A stretch of 64,000 nucleotides of DNA from Flavobacterium sp. NRK1 (GCF_024054175.1 NZ_JAMXLA010000001.1:1358528-1422527), one strand, 5' to 3'; positions 42,282 to 52,551 are shown, counted from the stretch's first letter. Program-made: numbers and translations. Notes: generated by a model from the sequence alone, not told the origin.

Positions 42282-44345
42282 TTAACTAATCACTTCGCCA
42301 TTCCCTACAGCATCAGTGTCAGGGTTAACAAATACCAGTTTGCCTTCGGCATTTTGTGTCATAAGTATCATACCCTGGCTCTCTACACCGCGAAGGTTGC
42401 GGGGCGCAAGATTAACCAATACGGTAACGCGTTTGCCAACTACTTCTTCCGGTGTAAAGCTTTCTGCAATACCCGAAACTATAGTACGAACATCAATACC
42501 TGTATCTACCTTAAGTACTAAAAGTTTGTTAGCTTTCGGCATTTTTTCTGCTTCCAGAATAGTACCTGTACGAATATCCATTTTTGAGAAATCCTCATAG
42601 GTAATAAGCTCTTTTTGCGGTTCAGCTTTTTTGTTTTCGGCTTTATTGGCTGTTTTTGTAGCCTCAAGGCGTTCTACCTGTTTTTGTATATCTTCATCTT
42701 CAATTTTGGCAAAAAGCAGTTCGGCCTGACCGATTTTATTGCCTGCAACAAGAAGTTTTTCTTTTAGTGTAATATCGTTCCACGATAGTGAGCCTTCACT
42801 TAGTGCAAGCATATTTTTAAGTTTGGCAGCAGTAAACGGCAGGAACGGTTCAGAAAGCACTGCTAATGCAGCTGCTATTTGCAGGGCAACATACATTTGT
42901 GTTTGTACACGTGCGGCATCGTCCTTAATTACTTTCCAGGGTTCTTCGTCTGCCAGGTATTTGTTGCCAAGACGTGCCAGGTTCATAAGTTCGGATAATG
43001 CTTCCCTGAAACGGTAACGCTCTATAGAAGATGCTATAACGGCAGGGTAGGCGCGCATTTCGGTAAGTGTAGCTTCGTCCACATCGCTAAATGCGTTAGG
43101 CGAGGGTACAACACCTTCGTAATATTTATTGGTAAGTACTATCACACGGTTAATAAAGTTGCCGAAGATAGCTACCAGCTCATTATTGTTTCTTGCCTGA
43201 AAATCTTTCCAGGTAAAGTCGTTATCTTTTGTTTCAGGTGCGTTAGATGTTAATGCATAACGCAGTACGTCCTGTTTGCCGGGAAAGTCTTCAAGATATT
43301 CATGCAGCCATACAGCCCAGTTTTTAGAAGTAGAAAGTTTGTTGCCTTCAAGGTTAAGAAACTCATTTGCAGGAACATTGTCCGGAAGGATGTAAGATCC
43401 TTCTGCTTTAAGCATAGCAGGGAATATTACACAATGGAATACAATATTATCTTTCCCTATAAAGTGAACCAGTTTAGTGTCTTCACTTTTCCAGTATGGT
43501 TCCCAGTCTTTTCCTTCACGCTGTGCCCATTCTTTAGTAGATGAAATGTAGCCAATAGGCGCATCAAACCATACGTAAAGCACTTTACCTTCTGCACCTT
43601 CTACAGGAACCGGAATACCCCAGTCAAGATCGCGGGTTACGGCACGTGGTTTAAGTCCGTCATCCAGCCATGATTTAACCTGACCGAATACATTGGGCTT
43701 CCAGTCATTTTTATGGCCTTCAAGTATCCATTCGCGCAAAAAAGTATCATACTGATCTAGCGGAAGGAACCAGTGTTTGGTTGATTTTAATACCGGCTTA
43801 CTACCTGTTATAGTCGATTTTGGATTTATAAGATCGGTAGCATTAAGAGATGAACCACATCTTTCGCATTGGTCACCATAGGCTTCTTCATTACCACATT
43901 TTGGGCAGGTACCTATAACAAAACGGTCGGCAAGAAACTGGTGTGCTTCCTCATCATATAGTTGCTCTGTTATTTCTTCAATAAATTTACCTTCTTCATA
44001 CAGTTTCCTGAAAAACTCTGAAGCTGTTTCATGATGAATTTTTGACGATGTACGGGAATAATTATCAAATGAAATACCGAAATCTTCAAAAGACTGTTTT
44101 ATTATGGTATGATACTTATCTATTACCTGTTGCGGAGTAATGCCCTCTTTTTTAGCTTTCATAGATATCGCCACTCCGTGCTCATCGCTTCCGCAAATAA
44201 ATGCCACATCTTTGCCCTGAAGCCTTAAAAAACGTGAATAAATATCTGAAGGCACATAAACACCTGCAAGGTGACCTATATGTATTGGGCCATTAGTATA
44301 AGGTAAAGCAGCCGTAATAGTATATCTTTTTGGATCTTGTAACAT
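42282..44345 (-). CDS. metG: Methionyl-tRNA synthetase
   Basis: 687 aa. Class I synthetase: HIGH motif as [15 protein letters not shown] as NKLSTSKNW, and a zinc knuckle CPKC...CERC (about 148-164). Residues ~575-687 are the extra OB-fold tRNA-binding/dimerisation domain ([37 protein letters not shown]), joined by a charged, Lys/Glu-rich linker. This is the long, dimeric MetG form. A -7 box is at 44368-44375. Confidence 0.98.
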   Translation of the reverse strand: MLQDPKRYTITAALPYTNGPIHIGHLAGVYVPSDIYSRFLRLQGKDVAFICGSDEHGVAISMKAKKEGITPQQVIDKYHTIIKQSFEDFGISFDNYSRTSSKIHHETASEFFRKLYEEGKFIEEITEQLYDEEAHQFLADRFVIGTCPKCGNEEAYGDQCERCGSSLNATDLINPKSTITGSKPVLKSTKHWFLPLDQYDTFLREWILEGHKNDWKPNVFGQVKSWLDDGLKPRAVTRDLDWGIPVPVEGAEGKVLYVWFDAPIGYISSTKEWAQREGKDWEPYWKSEDTKLVHFIGKDNIVFHCVIFPAMLKAEGSYILPDNVPANEFLNLEGNKLSTSKNWAVWLHEYLEDFPGKQDVLRYALTSNAPETKDNDFTWKDFQARNNNELVAIFGNFINRVIVLTNKYYEGVVPSPNAFSDVDEATLTEMRAYPAVIASSIERYRFREALSELMNLARLGNKYLADEEPWKVIKDDAARVQTQMYVALQIAAALAVLSEPFLPFTAAKLKNMLALSEGSLSWNDITLKEKLLVAGNKIGQAELLFAKIEDEDIQKQVERLEATKTANKAENKKAEPQKELITYEDFSKMDIRTGTILEAEKMPKANKLLVLKVDTGIDVRTIVSGIAESFTPEEVVGKRVTVLVNLAPRNLRGVESQGMILMTQNAEGKLVFVNPDTDAVGNGEVIS

Positions 44346-44367
44346 CTCATTCGTAAATTTAGAAATG

Positions 44368-44375
44368 CAAAAGTA
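44368..44375 (-). promoter_or_regulatory. -7 promoter box (TACTTTTG) of metG
   Basis: Minus-strand TACTTTTG, a perfect TAnnTTTG match 22 nt before the metG ATG. Confidence 0.55.
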
Positions 44376-44509
44376 CGAAATTATTGGGTATGTTATTGTG
44401 CTAACAATTGAGCTTGCAGTACTAAATTATATGTGTTTTAGTGTTACTTACAATTTGTGAAATTTGCCTTAAAACCTCTTTGTTTTAAGAGTAACGCAAA
44501 AATTTTGGT

Positions 44510-44517
44510 TAAGTTTG
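44510..44517 (+). promoter_or_regulatory. -7 promoter box (TAAGTTTG) of the LD-carboxypeptidase gene
   Basis: Plus-strand TAAGTTTG matches TAnnTTTG. It overlaps the first possible start of the next gene (44515), so the ATG at 44539 must be the real start if this promoter is used. Confidence 0.5.
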
Positions 44518-44538
44518 TTTAAACACAAAACAGATTCA

Positions 44539-45498
44539 ATGCAAAGGCTTTTTTTATTACTGCTGTTACTATCTATATCGTTACAGGCACAAAACCCGGT
44601 TAAAATTCCGCCATACCTAAAAAAGGGTGATACTGTTGGTATTTTAGCTACTGCCAGAAAAGTAGATATGGCTCCGCTTGACCCTGCTATAAAACTGCTT
44701 AAAAGCTGGGGGCTTAATGTTGTAACAGGAAAAACCATTGGGCTTGATAATAACGATCAGCTAGCCGGTGCCGACTGGCAGCGTGCTACCGATTTTCAGC
44801 AAATGCTTGATGATCCTTCTATAAAAGCAATATGGAGTGCTAAAGGCGGATATGGTACCGTAAGGATGGTAGACAGGATAGACTTTACCAAATTTAAACA
44901 GCACCCTAAGTGGATTGTTGGATTTAGTGATCTTACCGTTTTGCACAGCCATATAAACAACCTTGATGTTGCTACATTACATTCAATAGCTTGTATAAGC
45001 GTTAGCAGGGCTACGCCCGAGGCTATAGAAGGTTTACGAAAAGGGCTATTTGGCGGGAAAATAGAATATACAATTCCGGCGCATACATTTAACAAAACAG
45101 GTAAAGCACACGGCGAACTTGTAGGCGGAAATTTGTCGGTACTATATAGTATTATGGGTTCGGAATCTGAAGCGGATTACAAAGGAAAAATAATTTTTAT
45201 TGAAGACCTTGATGAATATTTATACCATATAGACCGAATGATGATGAACCTGAAAAGGAACGGCTATTTTAAAGATGTAAAAGGAATTATTGTTGGCGCA
45301 ATGAGCAAAATGCGCGATAATGATATACCCTGGGGGCATGACGCACTGGAAATTATACAGGATATTACTAAAGAATATAAAATCCCTATTTGTTTTAATT
45401 TTCCTGCCGGACATATTCAGGATAACCGTGCCCTGGTTTTTGGAAAACAGATAACTATGGAAGTAACTGAATCGGAGACAAAAATAATTTTTGACTAA
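44539..45498 (+). CDS. Muramoyltetrapeptide LD-carboxypeptidase (S66 family)
   Basis: About 319 aa from MQRLFLLLLLLSIS, which gives a signal peptide cleaved near LQAQ. S66 features: KKGDTVGILATARKVD start, nucleophilic Ser in GFSDLTVLHS, Glu in IFIEDLDEYLYHIDRM, and His in FPAGHIQDNRAL. It trims D-Ala from the murein tetrapeptide in cell-wall recycling. An exported form implies action in the periplasm. Stop and next ATG overlap (TAATG). Confidence 0.92.
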   Translation: MQRLFLLLLLLSISLQAQNPVKIPPYLKKGDTVGILATARKVDMAPLDPAIKLLKSWGLNVVTGKTIGLDNNDQLAGADWQRATDFQQMLDDPSIKAIWSAKGGYGTVRMVDRIDFTKFKQHPKWIVGFSDLTVLHSHINNLDVATLHSIACISVSRATPEAIEGLRKGLFGGKIEYTIPAHTFNKTGKAHGELVGGNLSVLYSIMGSESEADYKGKIIFIEDLDEYLYHIDRMMMNLKRNGYFKDVKGIIVGAMSKMRDNDIPWGHDALEIIQDITKEYKIPICFNFPAGHIQDNRALVFGKQITMEVTESETKIIFD

Positions 45499-45857
45499 TG
45501 GCCGAGCATAACGATTTAGGTAAACTGGGTGAAGAAAAAGCAGTAGAGTATTTGCAAAAGAACGGCTACACTATTTTGCAGACCAACTGGGTGTATCTTA
45601 AAGCGGAAATTGATATTATTGCCCAAAAAGGAGATATACTGGCTGTTGTAGAAGTTAAAACACGATCCAGTTTAGACTTTGGTTTGCCACAGGACTTTGT
45701 AAAGCCAAAAAAAATTCAATTGCTTGTAAAAGCTATAAATGAGTATGTATTACAAAATGATATTGATGCCGAAGTACGGTTTGATATAATTTCGGTTTTT
45801 AAAAATGGTAATACGTTTGAAATTGAACATCTTGAAGACGCTTTTTTCCATTTTTAA
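45498..45857 (+). CDS. YraN/UPF0102 family nuclease-like protein
   Basis: 119 aa. Holliday-junction-resolvase-like fold: GKLGEEKAVEYLQKNGY start, AEIDIIAQKGDILAVVEVKTRSS with the D...E-x-K catalytic-type residues, and a C-terminal VRFDIISV strand. Cytosolic; cellular role poorly defined. One-base overlap with the LD-carboxypeptidase gene. Confidence 0.93.
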   Translation: MAEHNDLGKLGEEKAVEYLQKNGYTILQTNWVYLKAEIDIIAQKGDILAVVEVKTRSSLDFGLPQDFVKPKKIQLLVKAINEYVLQNDIDAEVRFDIISVFKNGNTFEIEHLEDAFFHF

Positions 45858-46062
45858 ATTTCAATTAAAGGTGGTTTATGTTAAAAATATTCCTATTTTA
45901 GCCCTACTCAAAAAACCTCTATTTTTATTTAACTGATATTTTTTCGCAAAAAATTTTGTGCCGGAATGTTTTTTGTACATTTTTGCATTGTTAAATATAT
46001 AACAATTTGTTTATTTTTTTATATTTGTTCGCAAAAACACCTACAACTCAATCGATTAGGCT

Positions 46063-46722
46063 ATGAAGACAATTTCATCGGTAGTAGAGCACTACATTAA
46101 AACAAAACCATTTTTGTTAAGCGCGTTATCGCAGGGTATAATAAACCTTACTTCACTGGCCCGTAACATGATGCCAGAACTGGAACAGGAACTGGGTAAA
46201 GATGTAAAGCAGGGGGCAGTAGTAATGTCGCTTAAAAGACTGTCTGAAGATCTTGATTTCCGTGTAAACCACAAAATAGTAAAAGTGCTGAGAGCTATAG
46301 GCGAAATTACTGTTCGTTCATCGCTTACAGACTTTACTTATGCTGTATCTGATACTATACTTAATAAACAGGCTGAACTTATAGCCAGCATTAATACTAA
46401 CCCTGAAGTTTTTTATACATCATCAAGAGGTGTAAATGAAACTAATATTGTGGTAAGTTCTTCTATGAATGCAATTGTAGATCGCTTGTTTGCAGATGAA
46501 AAACAAATAGAGCGTACAGAAGATCTTGCATCGATAACTGTTAAGCTTCCTAAAGATAATATTTCTACTCCGGGTGTATATTATTACATCTTCCAGCGTT
46601 TGGCATGGGAGGGTATCATTATAAGCGAAGTAATTTCTACATCTTATGAGTTTACTATATTAGTAAGTGAACAGGAAGTTGATCTTGCATTTAAGGTAAT
46701 TAAAGACCTTAAAAACCTATAA
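46063..46722 (+). CDS. Conserved protein with winged-helix-like N-terminus and ACT-like C-terminus
   Basis: 219 aa. The N-terminal ~70 residues (SVVEHYIKTKPFLLSALSQG, INLTSLARNMMPEL) look like a small helical DNA-binding-type domain; the C-terminal ~70 residues (TPGVYYYIFQRLAWEGIIIS, EFTILVSEQEVDLAFKVIKDL) follow the ACT pattern, as in aspartate-kinase regulatory domains, though no kinase domain is present. Possibly an amino-acid-sensing regulator. Function unknown; database labels of 'aspartate kinase' would be misleading. Confidence 0.72.
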   Translation: MKTISSVVEHYIKTKPFLLSALSQGIINLTSLARNMMPELEQELGKDVKQGAVVMSLKRLSEDLDFRVNHKIVKVLRAIGEITVRSSLTDFTYAVSDTILNKQAELIASINTNPEVFYTSSRGVNETNIVVSSSMNAIVDRLFADEKQIERTEDLASITVKLPKDNISTPGVYYYIFQRLAWEGIIISEVISTSYEFTILVSEQEVDLAFKVIKDLKNL

Positions 46723-46748
46723 AAGTAATTAAGAATAATAACATACCA

Positions 46749-46773
46749 CCCTTCTACTACAGAAGGGTTTTTT
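46749..46773 (+). terminator. Terminator after the ACT-like gene
   Basis: Perfect stem CCCTTCT (46749-46755) / AGAAGGG (46761-46767) with a 5-nt loop and a T-run. Confidence 0.85.
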
Positions 46774-46810
46774 ATTTCAATCAAAATAATTATAGTATTA
46801 TTAAATAATA

Positions 46811-46818
46811 TATCTTTG
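46811..46818 (+). promoter_or_regulatory. -7 promoter box (TATCTTTG) of the tetR gene
   Basis: Plus-strand TATCTTTG, a perfect TAnnTTTG match. The expected start of transcription falls at or next to the GTG start codon at 46823 and inside the operator-like repeat 46821-46833. Confidence 0.6.
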
Positions 46819-46820
46819 CA

Positions 46821-46833
46821 GAGTGATTAGTCA
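46821..46833. promoter_or_regulatory. TetR operator-like repeat, copy 1
   Basis: GAGTGATTAGTCA, including the imperfect palindrome TGATTAGTCA, right after the tetR -7 box. The same 13 nt recur at 47420-47432. Confidence 0.6.
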
Positions 46834-47401
46834 ATCTGTAAATGATAAGCGAAAAGATTTATTGGCGGCAGCCTTGAGGCTGTTTGTTCAATATGGTTTT
46901 CATGGTACCCCTACAAGTAAGATTGCCAAAGAGGCAGGAGTGGCAAACGGAACGCTTTTTCATTATTATAAAACAAAGGAAGATCTTATTGTTTCGCTGT
47001 ATATCGATATTAAAGCCCGAATGGGAGAATATATTGAAATAAATGAAATCGAGGCTAAGAACGCTAAAAAGAAATTCAGGAATCAGTTTACTTCAGTTAT
47101 CTACTGGTCGTTAGAAAATCAGGATGAATTTTATTTTATACAGCAGTTTCATACATCGCCTTTTACAAGTTTAATTCCGCCGGAAGAAATTAAAATGCAG
47201 TTAAACAAAAGCTGTACGCAGATAGAGAAAGCCATTAAAGAAAAAGCTATTAAAAATAGAGATACTAACTTAATCTTATCTTTAATGACAAGCCACATTT
47301 TTGGTGTAAACCAATATCTTTTAAAAACTCAGATCACAGAAAAGGAACAAAAAAAAGTTATTAAAGATGGCTTTGATATGCTATGGAAAATGATTTCCTA
47401 A
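46823..47401 (+). CDS. TetR-family transcriptional regulator
   Basis: 192 aa from a GTG start. N-terminal HTH: DLLAAALRLFVQYGFHG, then TSKIAKEAGVANGTLFHYYKTKEDLI (about 12-55), a textbook TetR pattern. The C-terminal helical ligand domain is unassigned. The start codon lies inside an operator-like repeat just after the -7 box, indicating autorepression. The same repeat precedes the MBL-fold gene 60 nt downstream, its likely target. Confidence 0.92.
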   Translation: MISQSVNDKRKDLLAAALRLFVQYGFHGTPTSKIAKEAGVANGTLFHYYKTKEDLIVSLYIDIKARMGEYIEINEIEAKNAKKKFRNQFTSVIYWSLENQDEFYFIQQFHTSPFTSLIPPEEIKMQLNKSCTQIEKAIKEKAIKNRDTNLILSLMTSHIFGVNQYLLKTQITEKEQKKVIKDGFDMLWKMIS

Positions 47402-47419
47402 ATTTTTTTAAAAATTGTA

Positions 47420-47432
47420 GAGTGATTAGTCA
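47420..47432. promoter_or_regulatory. TetR operator-like repeat, copy 2
   Basis: GAGTGATTAGTCA, identical to 46821-46833, 28 nt before the MBL-fold gene. Similarity continues beyond it (GTCTATAAAATAAG against ATCTGTAAATGATAAG). Confidence 0.6.
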
Positions 47433-47460
47433 GTCTATAAAATAAGAATTTATAATATTA

Positions 47461-48579
47461 ATGAAAAAAAGAATAAAAAAAATAGTTATGATATTAGGTG
47501 TTATAGTAGTGCTGCTTGTTGTAGGTGTGGCAATTTTTTTGCAATCTCCAAGCTTTGGAAGGCGTCCGTCAGGTGAGAGGCTAAAGGCAATAGAGCAATC
47601 TAAGAATTATAAAGACGGGCAGTTTCAAAACCTTAGTTATACCCCCGATTTAAAAGAAGGGGTAAGCTATTATACTGTTTTTAAAGATTTCTTTTTTAGC
47701 AAGAGTAAAAGAAGTAAGCCAAAAAATGTAATGCCATCGCAAAAAACAGATTTGCTTCATCTTGACCCTTCAGAAAATGTAATAGTATGGTTTGGGCATT
47801 CGTCTTATTTTATGCAGGCAGATGGAAAAACAATTTTGATGGATCCTGTATTTAGTGGCGCAGCTTCGCCCATAAGTATTACAACAAAAGCATTTGCAGG
47901 GAGTGATGTATATACTGTTGATGATTTGCCGGAAATTGATTTATTGTTTATATCTCACGACCATTGGGACCATCTTGACTATGAAACTGTATTGAAATTG
48001 AAAGGCAAGGTGAAAAAGATAATTACAGGTCTGGGTACAGCAGAACATTTTGAACGATGGGATTATGATACTGCTATAATTGAAGAACGGGACTGGAATG
48101 ATACTATAGATCTAGGAAATGGTTTTGTGGTGAATACTACACCTGCGCGTCACTTCTCAGGAAGAGGGTTAAAACGAAATACGGCTTTATGGATGTCATT
48201 TGTACTGAAAACACCAACACTTAATTTATATTTGGGTGGAGATTCAGGTTATGATAGCCATTATAAGGCGATAGGAGATAAATTTGGTCCGTTTGACCTC
48301 GCTATCTTAGAATGCGGACAGTATAATGAATATTGGAAATATATACACATGATGCCCGAAGAAGTTGTAAAGGCTGCTGCCGAATTGAAAGCTAAAAAAC
48401 TTATGCCTGTACACTGGGCAAAGTTTTCGCTGGCATTGCATGATTGGGATGAGCCAATACTACGGCTTACTGCTGCAGCAAAAAAACAAAATATACCACT
48501 TGTCACACCTATGATTGGGCAGAAGGCAAGCCTTACCAAGAATGAAGTATTTACCGAATGGTGGTTGGGGCTGGAGTAA
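47461..48579 (+). CDS. MBL-fold hydrolase, NAPE-PLD-like
   Basis: 372 aa. An N-terminal TM anchor (about 8-28) and a metallo-beta-lactamase fold: VWFGHSSYFMQADGKTILMDP, the zinc motif HxHxDH as ISHDHWDHLDY, NTTPARHFSGRGL, and the Asp ligand in LYLGGDSGYDSHY, ending with MPVHWAKFSL. This order fits the N-acyl-phosphatidylethanolamine phospholipase D/UlaG-like group. Substrate unproven, probably a lipid or lactone at the envelope. Likely controlled by the TetR gene upstream. Confidence 0.9.
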   Translation: MKKRIKKIVMILGVIVVLLVVGVAIFLQSPSFGRRPSGERLKAIEQSKNYKDGQFQNLSYTPDLKEGVSYYTVFKDFFFSKSKRSKPKNVMPSQKTDLLHLDPSENVIVWFGHSSYFMQADGKTILMDPVFSGAASPISITTKAFAGSDVYTVDDLPEIDLLFISHDHWDHLDYETVLKLKGKVKKIITGLGTAEHFERWDYDTAIIEERDWNDTIDLGNGFVVNTTPARHFSGRGLKRNTALWMSFVLKTPTLNLYLGGDSGYDSHYKAIGDKFGPFDLAILECGQYNEYWKYIHMMPEEVVKAAAELKAKKLMPVHWAKFSLALHDWDEPILRLTAAAKKQNIPLVTPMIGQKASLTKNEVFTEWWLGLE

Positions 48580-48584
48580 AATAG

Positions 48585-48620
48585 AACGCCGGTTAAGTAT
48601 AGCTTAACCGGCGTTTTTTT
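48585..48620. terminator. Strong terminator after the MBL-fold gene
   Basis: Perfect 13-bp stem (48585-48597 / 48603-48615) with a 5-nt loop and a T-run; it can also serve the convergent lipoprotein gene (-). Confidence 0.88.
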
Positions 48621-48635
48621 ATTTACCATTCAGTT

Positions 48636-49025
48636 TTAGTCAAAAGATGCACTTACTGAGGCAACAATAATACCATCAGAATCGGCTGTGCCCTCTATAG
48701 ATTTTTTAAGTTTAGAACCCTGATAAACACTAAGCTTAATTTTTTCACCAGGTGCAGCGTCAATGGCAGAAGCGCTAAATCCTCCTGCATAAGTATCATT
48801 ATCCGCGGTATAGGTCATGCTCCATGGTAGTTGAGATACTTCTGTCGTTGTGCCTCCACCGTTTTCAGTGTAGGTTACATCTATATTACTACCCGAATAG
48901 TTTCCTGTTATTTCATACTTAATTTCTCTTGAAGAAACAGAACCTTTGTCGTCGTCGCCTGAACATGATGTCAGCGATGCTGCTGTCATGAATACAGCAA
49001 ACAGATAAATGAAAGGATTTTTCAT
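48636..49025 (-). CDS. Small lipoprotein with a beta-sandwich domain
   Basis: 129 aa. Lipobox AASLTSC (Cys at 21) followed by the Asp-rich SGDDDKGS outer-membrane export-type sequence common in Bacteroidota lipoproteins. The rest (KYEITGNYSGSNIDVTYTEN, QLPWSMTYTA) resembles the MmpS-like fold seen in Bacteroidota lipoproteins. Function unknown; likely faces the periplasm or the cell surface. Confidence 0.78.
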   Translation of the reverse strand: MKNPFIYLFAVFMTAASLTSCSGDDDKGSVSSREIKYEITGNYSGSNIDVTYTENGGGTTTEVSQLPWSMTYTADNDTYAGGFSASAIDAAPGEKIKLSVYQGSKLKKSIEGTADSDGIIVASVSASFD

Positions 49026-49172
49026 ACGTATTGGTATTAAATGTTAGTCCGGCAAATATATATTTCCGGCTTTTTAAACATTCTTAAAATGTAGGATTTA
49101 ACCTAATTTTAACCAATTTATTAGTGCTGTTGTTAATGAGTTCTTAACGATTCTTTTATTGTAATGTCCTGG

Positions 49173-52100
49173 CTATTCAAAAACCATTTCCAAAAGCTCC
49201 AGTGCCTTTTTAGGTGATTTTACATTTTCAAATGTAAGCAATAGCCTAAGGCCGTTTTTAGTTTGCTTTTCTTTCATTTTAGCCAGTGTCTGGTAACGCT
49301 GTACAAATTGTAAAACCTTTCTGAAAGCAGGAGACTGGTAATAGTCTGACTGCTGGTCGCCTACAAAATAACCTACCATTTTACCCTGCTTAAGCACCAG
49401 TTTTTCGAGTCCCATTTTAGTGGCAAGCCATTTTATACGCATGCTTATGAGCAATGCCTGTGCCTGTTTTGGCAATGGCCCGAAACGGTCGATAAGCTTG
49501 GCTTCAAAAGCTACAAGGCCTTCTTCATCTTTAATAGCACCCAGCTCATTGTAAAGGTTAAGACGTTCGGTAATGTTGTTTACATATTCATCCGGGAAGA
49601 GTAATTCAAAATCAGTATCAATTTGCAGGTCTTTTACATATTCCTTTTCTTTACCGCTATCTCCTTCGGCTTCATCATAAAGATCTTTAAACTCATTTTC
49701 TTTAAGCTCATCAATGGCTTCATTCATAATTTTTTGATAGGTATCAAAACCTATCTCGTTTATGAAACCGCTTTGTTCTCCACCCAATAAATCACCTGCA
49801 CCTCGTATTTCAAGATCTTTCATGGCAATATTAAAACCGCTGCCCAGTTCGCTAAACTGCTCCAGTGCCTGTATGCGTTTACGGGCATCTTCCGTCATGG
49901 CAGAATAAGGAGGTGTTATAAAGTAGCAGAATGCTTTTTTGTTGCTTCGGCCTACGCGTCCACGCATTTGGTGCAGATCAGACAGCCCGAAATTATTGGC
50001 ATTATTTATAAAAATTGTATTGGCATTAGGTACATCAAGTCCGCTTTCTATAATAGTAGTTGCTACAAGTACATCAAACTCGCCATTCATAAAGGCAAGC
50101 ATAAGTTCTTCCAGCTTTTTACCATCCATTTGTCCATGACCTACGCCCACTTTTGCACCGGGTACCAGTCGCTGAATCATACCGGCTACTTCTTTAATAT
50201 TTTCAATACGGTTATTAATAAAGAATACCTGTCCGCCACGTTGAATTTCGTAAGAAACAGCATCACGGATAACCTCTTCGTTGAAGCCGACTACCTGAGT
50301 TTCTATAGGGTAGCGGTTTTGCGGAGGAGTAGTAATTACAGATAGATCGCGTGCCGCCATAAGCGAGAACTGAAGTGTTCTTGGTATTGGGGTAGCGGTT
50401 AAAGTAAGCGTATCTACATTTTGAGCTATGGTTTTAAGCTTGTCTTTTACATTTACGCCAAACTTCTGTTCTTCATCTACAATTAAAAGTCCAAGGTCTT
50501 TAAACTGTACATTTTTGTTTACAAGCTGGTGGGTGCCTATAAGAATATCCAGTTTACCATCGGCAAGCTGCTTTAAGGTTTCTGATTTTTGTTTTGCTGT
50601 GCGGAAACGGTTAAGGTAGCCTATACTTACCGGCATATCTTTAAGCCTTTCGCTAAAAGTGCGGTAGTGCTGATAGGCTAATATGGTTGTAGGCACTAAT
50701 ATGGCAACCTGTTTACCATTATCTACAGCTTTAAATGCAGCACGTATAGCGACTTCTGTTTTACCGAAACCAACATCGCCGCATACAAGGCGGTCCATAG
50801 GTCGCTCACTTTCCATGTCGGCTTTTACATCACGGGTAGCAGTAACCTGGTCGGGAGTATCTTCATAAATAAAAGATGATTCAAGCTCTGCCTGAAGATA
50901 GCTGTCGGGCGCATACTGGAATCCTTTTTCCAGTCTTCTTTTTGCGTAAAGCTGTATAAGGTTAAAAGCAATGTGTTTTACCCTTGCTTTTGTTTTTTGT
51001 TTAAGTGTTTTCCATGCACTGCTGCCCAGCTTATATATTTTGGGCGGTGCACCGTCTTTACCATTATATTTAGAAATTTTATGCAGCGAGTGTATGCTTA
51101 CATACACAATATCATTATCTGCATACACAAGTTTTATGGCTTCCTGTGTTTTGCCATCTACCTGTATTTTTTGCAGTCCGCCAAATTTTCCAATACCATG
51201 GTCTATATGAGTAACATAATCACCTACAGATAATGAGTTCAGCTCTTTTAAAGTAATTGCTCCTTTTTTTGAGTAGCCATTCTTAATACTGAATTTGTGG
51301 TAACGCTCAAATATCTGATGATCTGTATAACAGGCAATTTGGTTTTCTTCATCAATAAAGCCTTCATATAAAGGAAAAACAATGGTTTTATATTGTTTTC
51401 TTATATCCTCATGGTTGGCTTCGTCAAGGCTTTCAAAAATATCATGAAAACGTTTTGCCTGTGCCTCATTAGCGCAAAAAATATAATTTTTATAGCCATT
51501 ACCATGATTATCGCTTAAATTGTTAAGCAGCAGGTCGAACTGCTTGTTAAATGATGGCTGAGGCTGTATATGATATTCAAAAGTTTTTTGTGTTTTAAAA
51601 ACAGTTTTATTTCCAAGTTCGGCAATAGTAAAGTCTAATGCCTTTTTTATAAATGCCTCCTGATTAAGAAACAGTTCTTCGGGTGTGGCATGCTTAATAT
51701 CTTTAGAAAGCTTTTCAAAAGCTTCGGTTGCTTTTTTATATAAAACGTCAAGCTGAGCAAATAAGGCTTCGGTATTCTGAATTAAGATAACTGTTTTTTC
51801 GTTTATATATTCCAGAAAGCTTTCACGTTTTTCCTGCAGCTGCTTATTTTCTACATTTGGAATAACCGTGATTTTATTCTTTTTGTCTAACGATAACTGA
51901 GAAGCAACATCAAATGTACGTATACTGTCCACTTCATTACCGAAGAATTCAATACGATACGGATTATCATTAGAGAATGAGAATACATCTACAATACCCC
52001 CGCGAACGGAAAACTCGCCGGGTTCGGTAACAAAATCTACACGGCGGAATTCATATTCAAACAGTACCTCATTTATAAAATCTATAGAAACCTGATCGCC

Positions 52101-52538
52101 TACCGCTACTTTTAGGGTGTTTTTTTCAAGTTCTTTTCGGGTAACAACTTTTTCAAACAAAGCCTCTGGGTAGGAAACAATAAGAGCTGGTTTTTTGCGC
52201 GAATTAATACGATTTAGCACTTCTGCACGCAACAGTATATTGGCATTATCTGTTACTTCAATTTGGTAAGGACGACGATACGAGCCCGGATAGAACAATA
52301 CATCCTGATCGCCTATAAGCTGTTCAAGGTCGTTAAGGTAATAGGCAGCCTCTTCCTTGTCTTTAAGAATTAAAAGAAAAGGAAGTTCGCTCTGGCGGAA
52401 CAAAGGGTCTGTAACAAAAGAAAGGGCAGAGCCCAAAAGTCCTTTTATTTGGATTTTGTTTTCGCGCTGCTGTAGTGCAGCAACGATTTGTTTTACTTTC
52501 GCCGACTGGCTGTATCTGTCTACTATTTCAGGTTTCAA
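49173..52538 (-). CDS. mfd: Transcription-repair coupling factor
   Basis: 1121 aa. N-terminal UvrB-like region (about 1-330), CarD-like RNA polymerase-interaction domain near 435-500 (LSVGDYVTHIDHGIGKFGG), superfamily 2 translocase with Walker A GDVGFGKTEVA and Walker B VDEEQKFG, TATPIPRTL and the TRG motif region SDLHQMRGRVGRSNKKAF, then the TRCF C-terminal domain. Releases stalled RNA polymerase and recruits UvrA. Complete and intact. It lies 13 nt downstream of the lipoprotein gene at 52552. Confidence 0.98.
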   Translation of the reverse strand: MKPEIVDRYSQSAKVKQIVAALQQRENKIQIKGLLGSALSFVTDPLFRQSELPFLLILKDKEEAAYYLNDLEQLIGDQDVLFYPGSYRRPYQIEVTDNANILLRAEVLNRINSRKKPALIVSYPEALFEKVVTRKELEKNTLKVAVGDQVSIDFINEVLFEYEFRRVDFVTEPGEFSVRGGIVDVFSFSNDNPYRIEFFGNEVDSIRTFDVASQLSLDKKNKITVIPNVENKQLQEKRESFLEYINEKTVILIQNTEALFAQLDVLYKKATEAFEKLSKDIKHATPEELFLNQEAFIKKALDFTIAELGNKTVFKTQKTFEYHIQPQPSFNKQFDLLLNNLSDNHGNGYKNYIFCANEAQAKRFHDIFESLDEANHEDIRKQYKTIVFPLYEGFIDEENQIACYTDHQIFERYHKFSIKNGYSKKGAITLKELNSLSVGDYVTHIDHGIGKFGGLQKIQVDGKTQEAIKLVYADNDIVYVSIHSLHKISKYNGKDGAPPKIYKLGSSAWKTLKQKTKARVKHIAFNLIQLYAKRRLEKGFQYAPDSYLQAELESSFIYEDTPDQVTATRDVKADMESERPMDRLVCGDVGFGKTEVAIRAAFKAVDNGKQVAILVPTTILAYQHYRTFSERLKDMPVSIGYLNRFRTAKQKSETLKQLADGKLDILIGTHQLVNKNVQFKDLGLLIVDEEQKFGVNVKDKLKTIAQNVDTLTLTATPIPRTLQFSLMAARDLSVITTPPQNRYPIETQVVGFNEEVIRDAVSYEIQRGGQVFFINNRIENIKEVAGMIQRLVPGAKVGVGHGQMDGKKLEELMLAFMNGEFDVLVATTIIESGLDVPNANTIFINNANNFGLSDLHQMRGRVGRSNKKAFCYFITPPYSAMTEDARKRIQALEQFSELGSGFNIAMKDLEIRGAGDLLGGEQSGFINEIGFDTYQKIMNEAIDELKENEFKDLYDEAEGDSGKEKEYVKDLQIDTDFELLFPDEYVNNITERLNLYNELGAIKDEEGLVAFEAKLIDRFGPLPKQAQALLISMRIKWLATKMGLEKLVLKQGKMVGYFVGDQQSDYYQSPAFRKVLQFVQRYQTLAKMKEKQTKNGLRLLLTFENVKSPKKALELLEMVFE

Positions 52539-52551
52539 TTTATTGCTGTAT

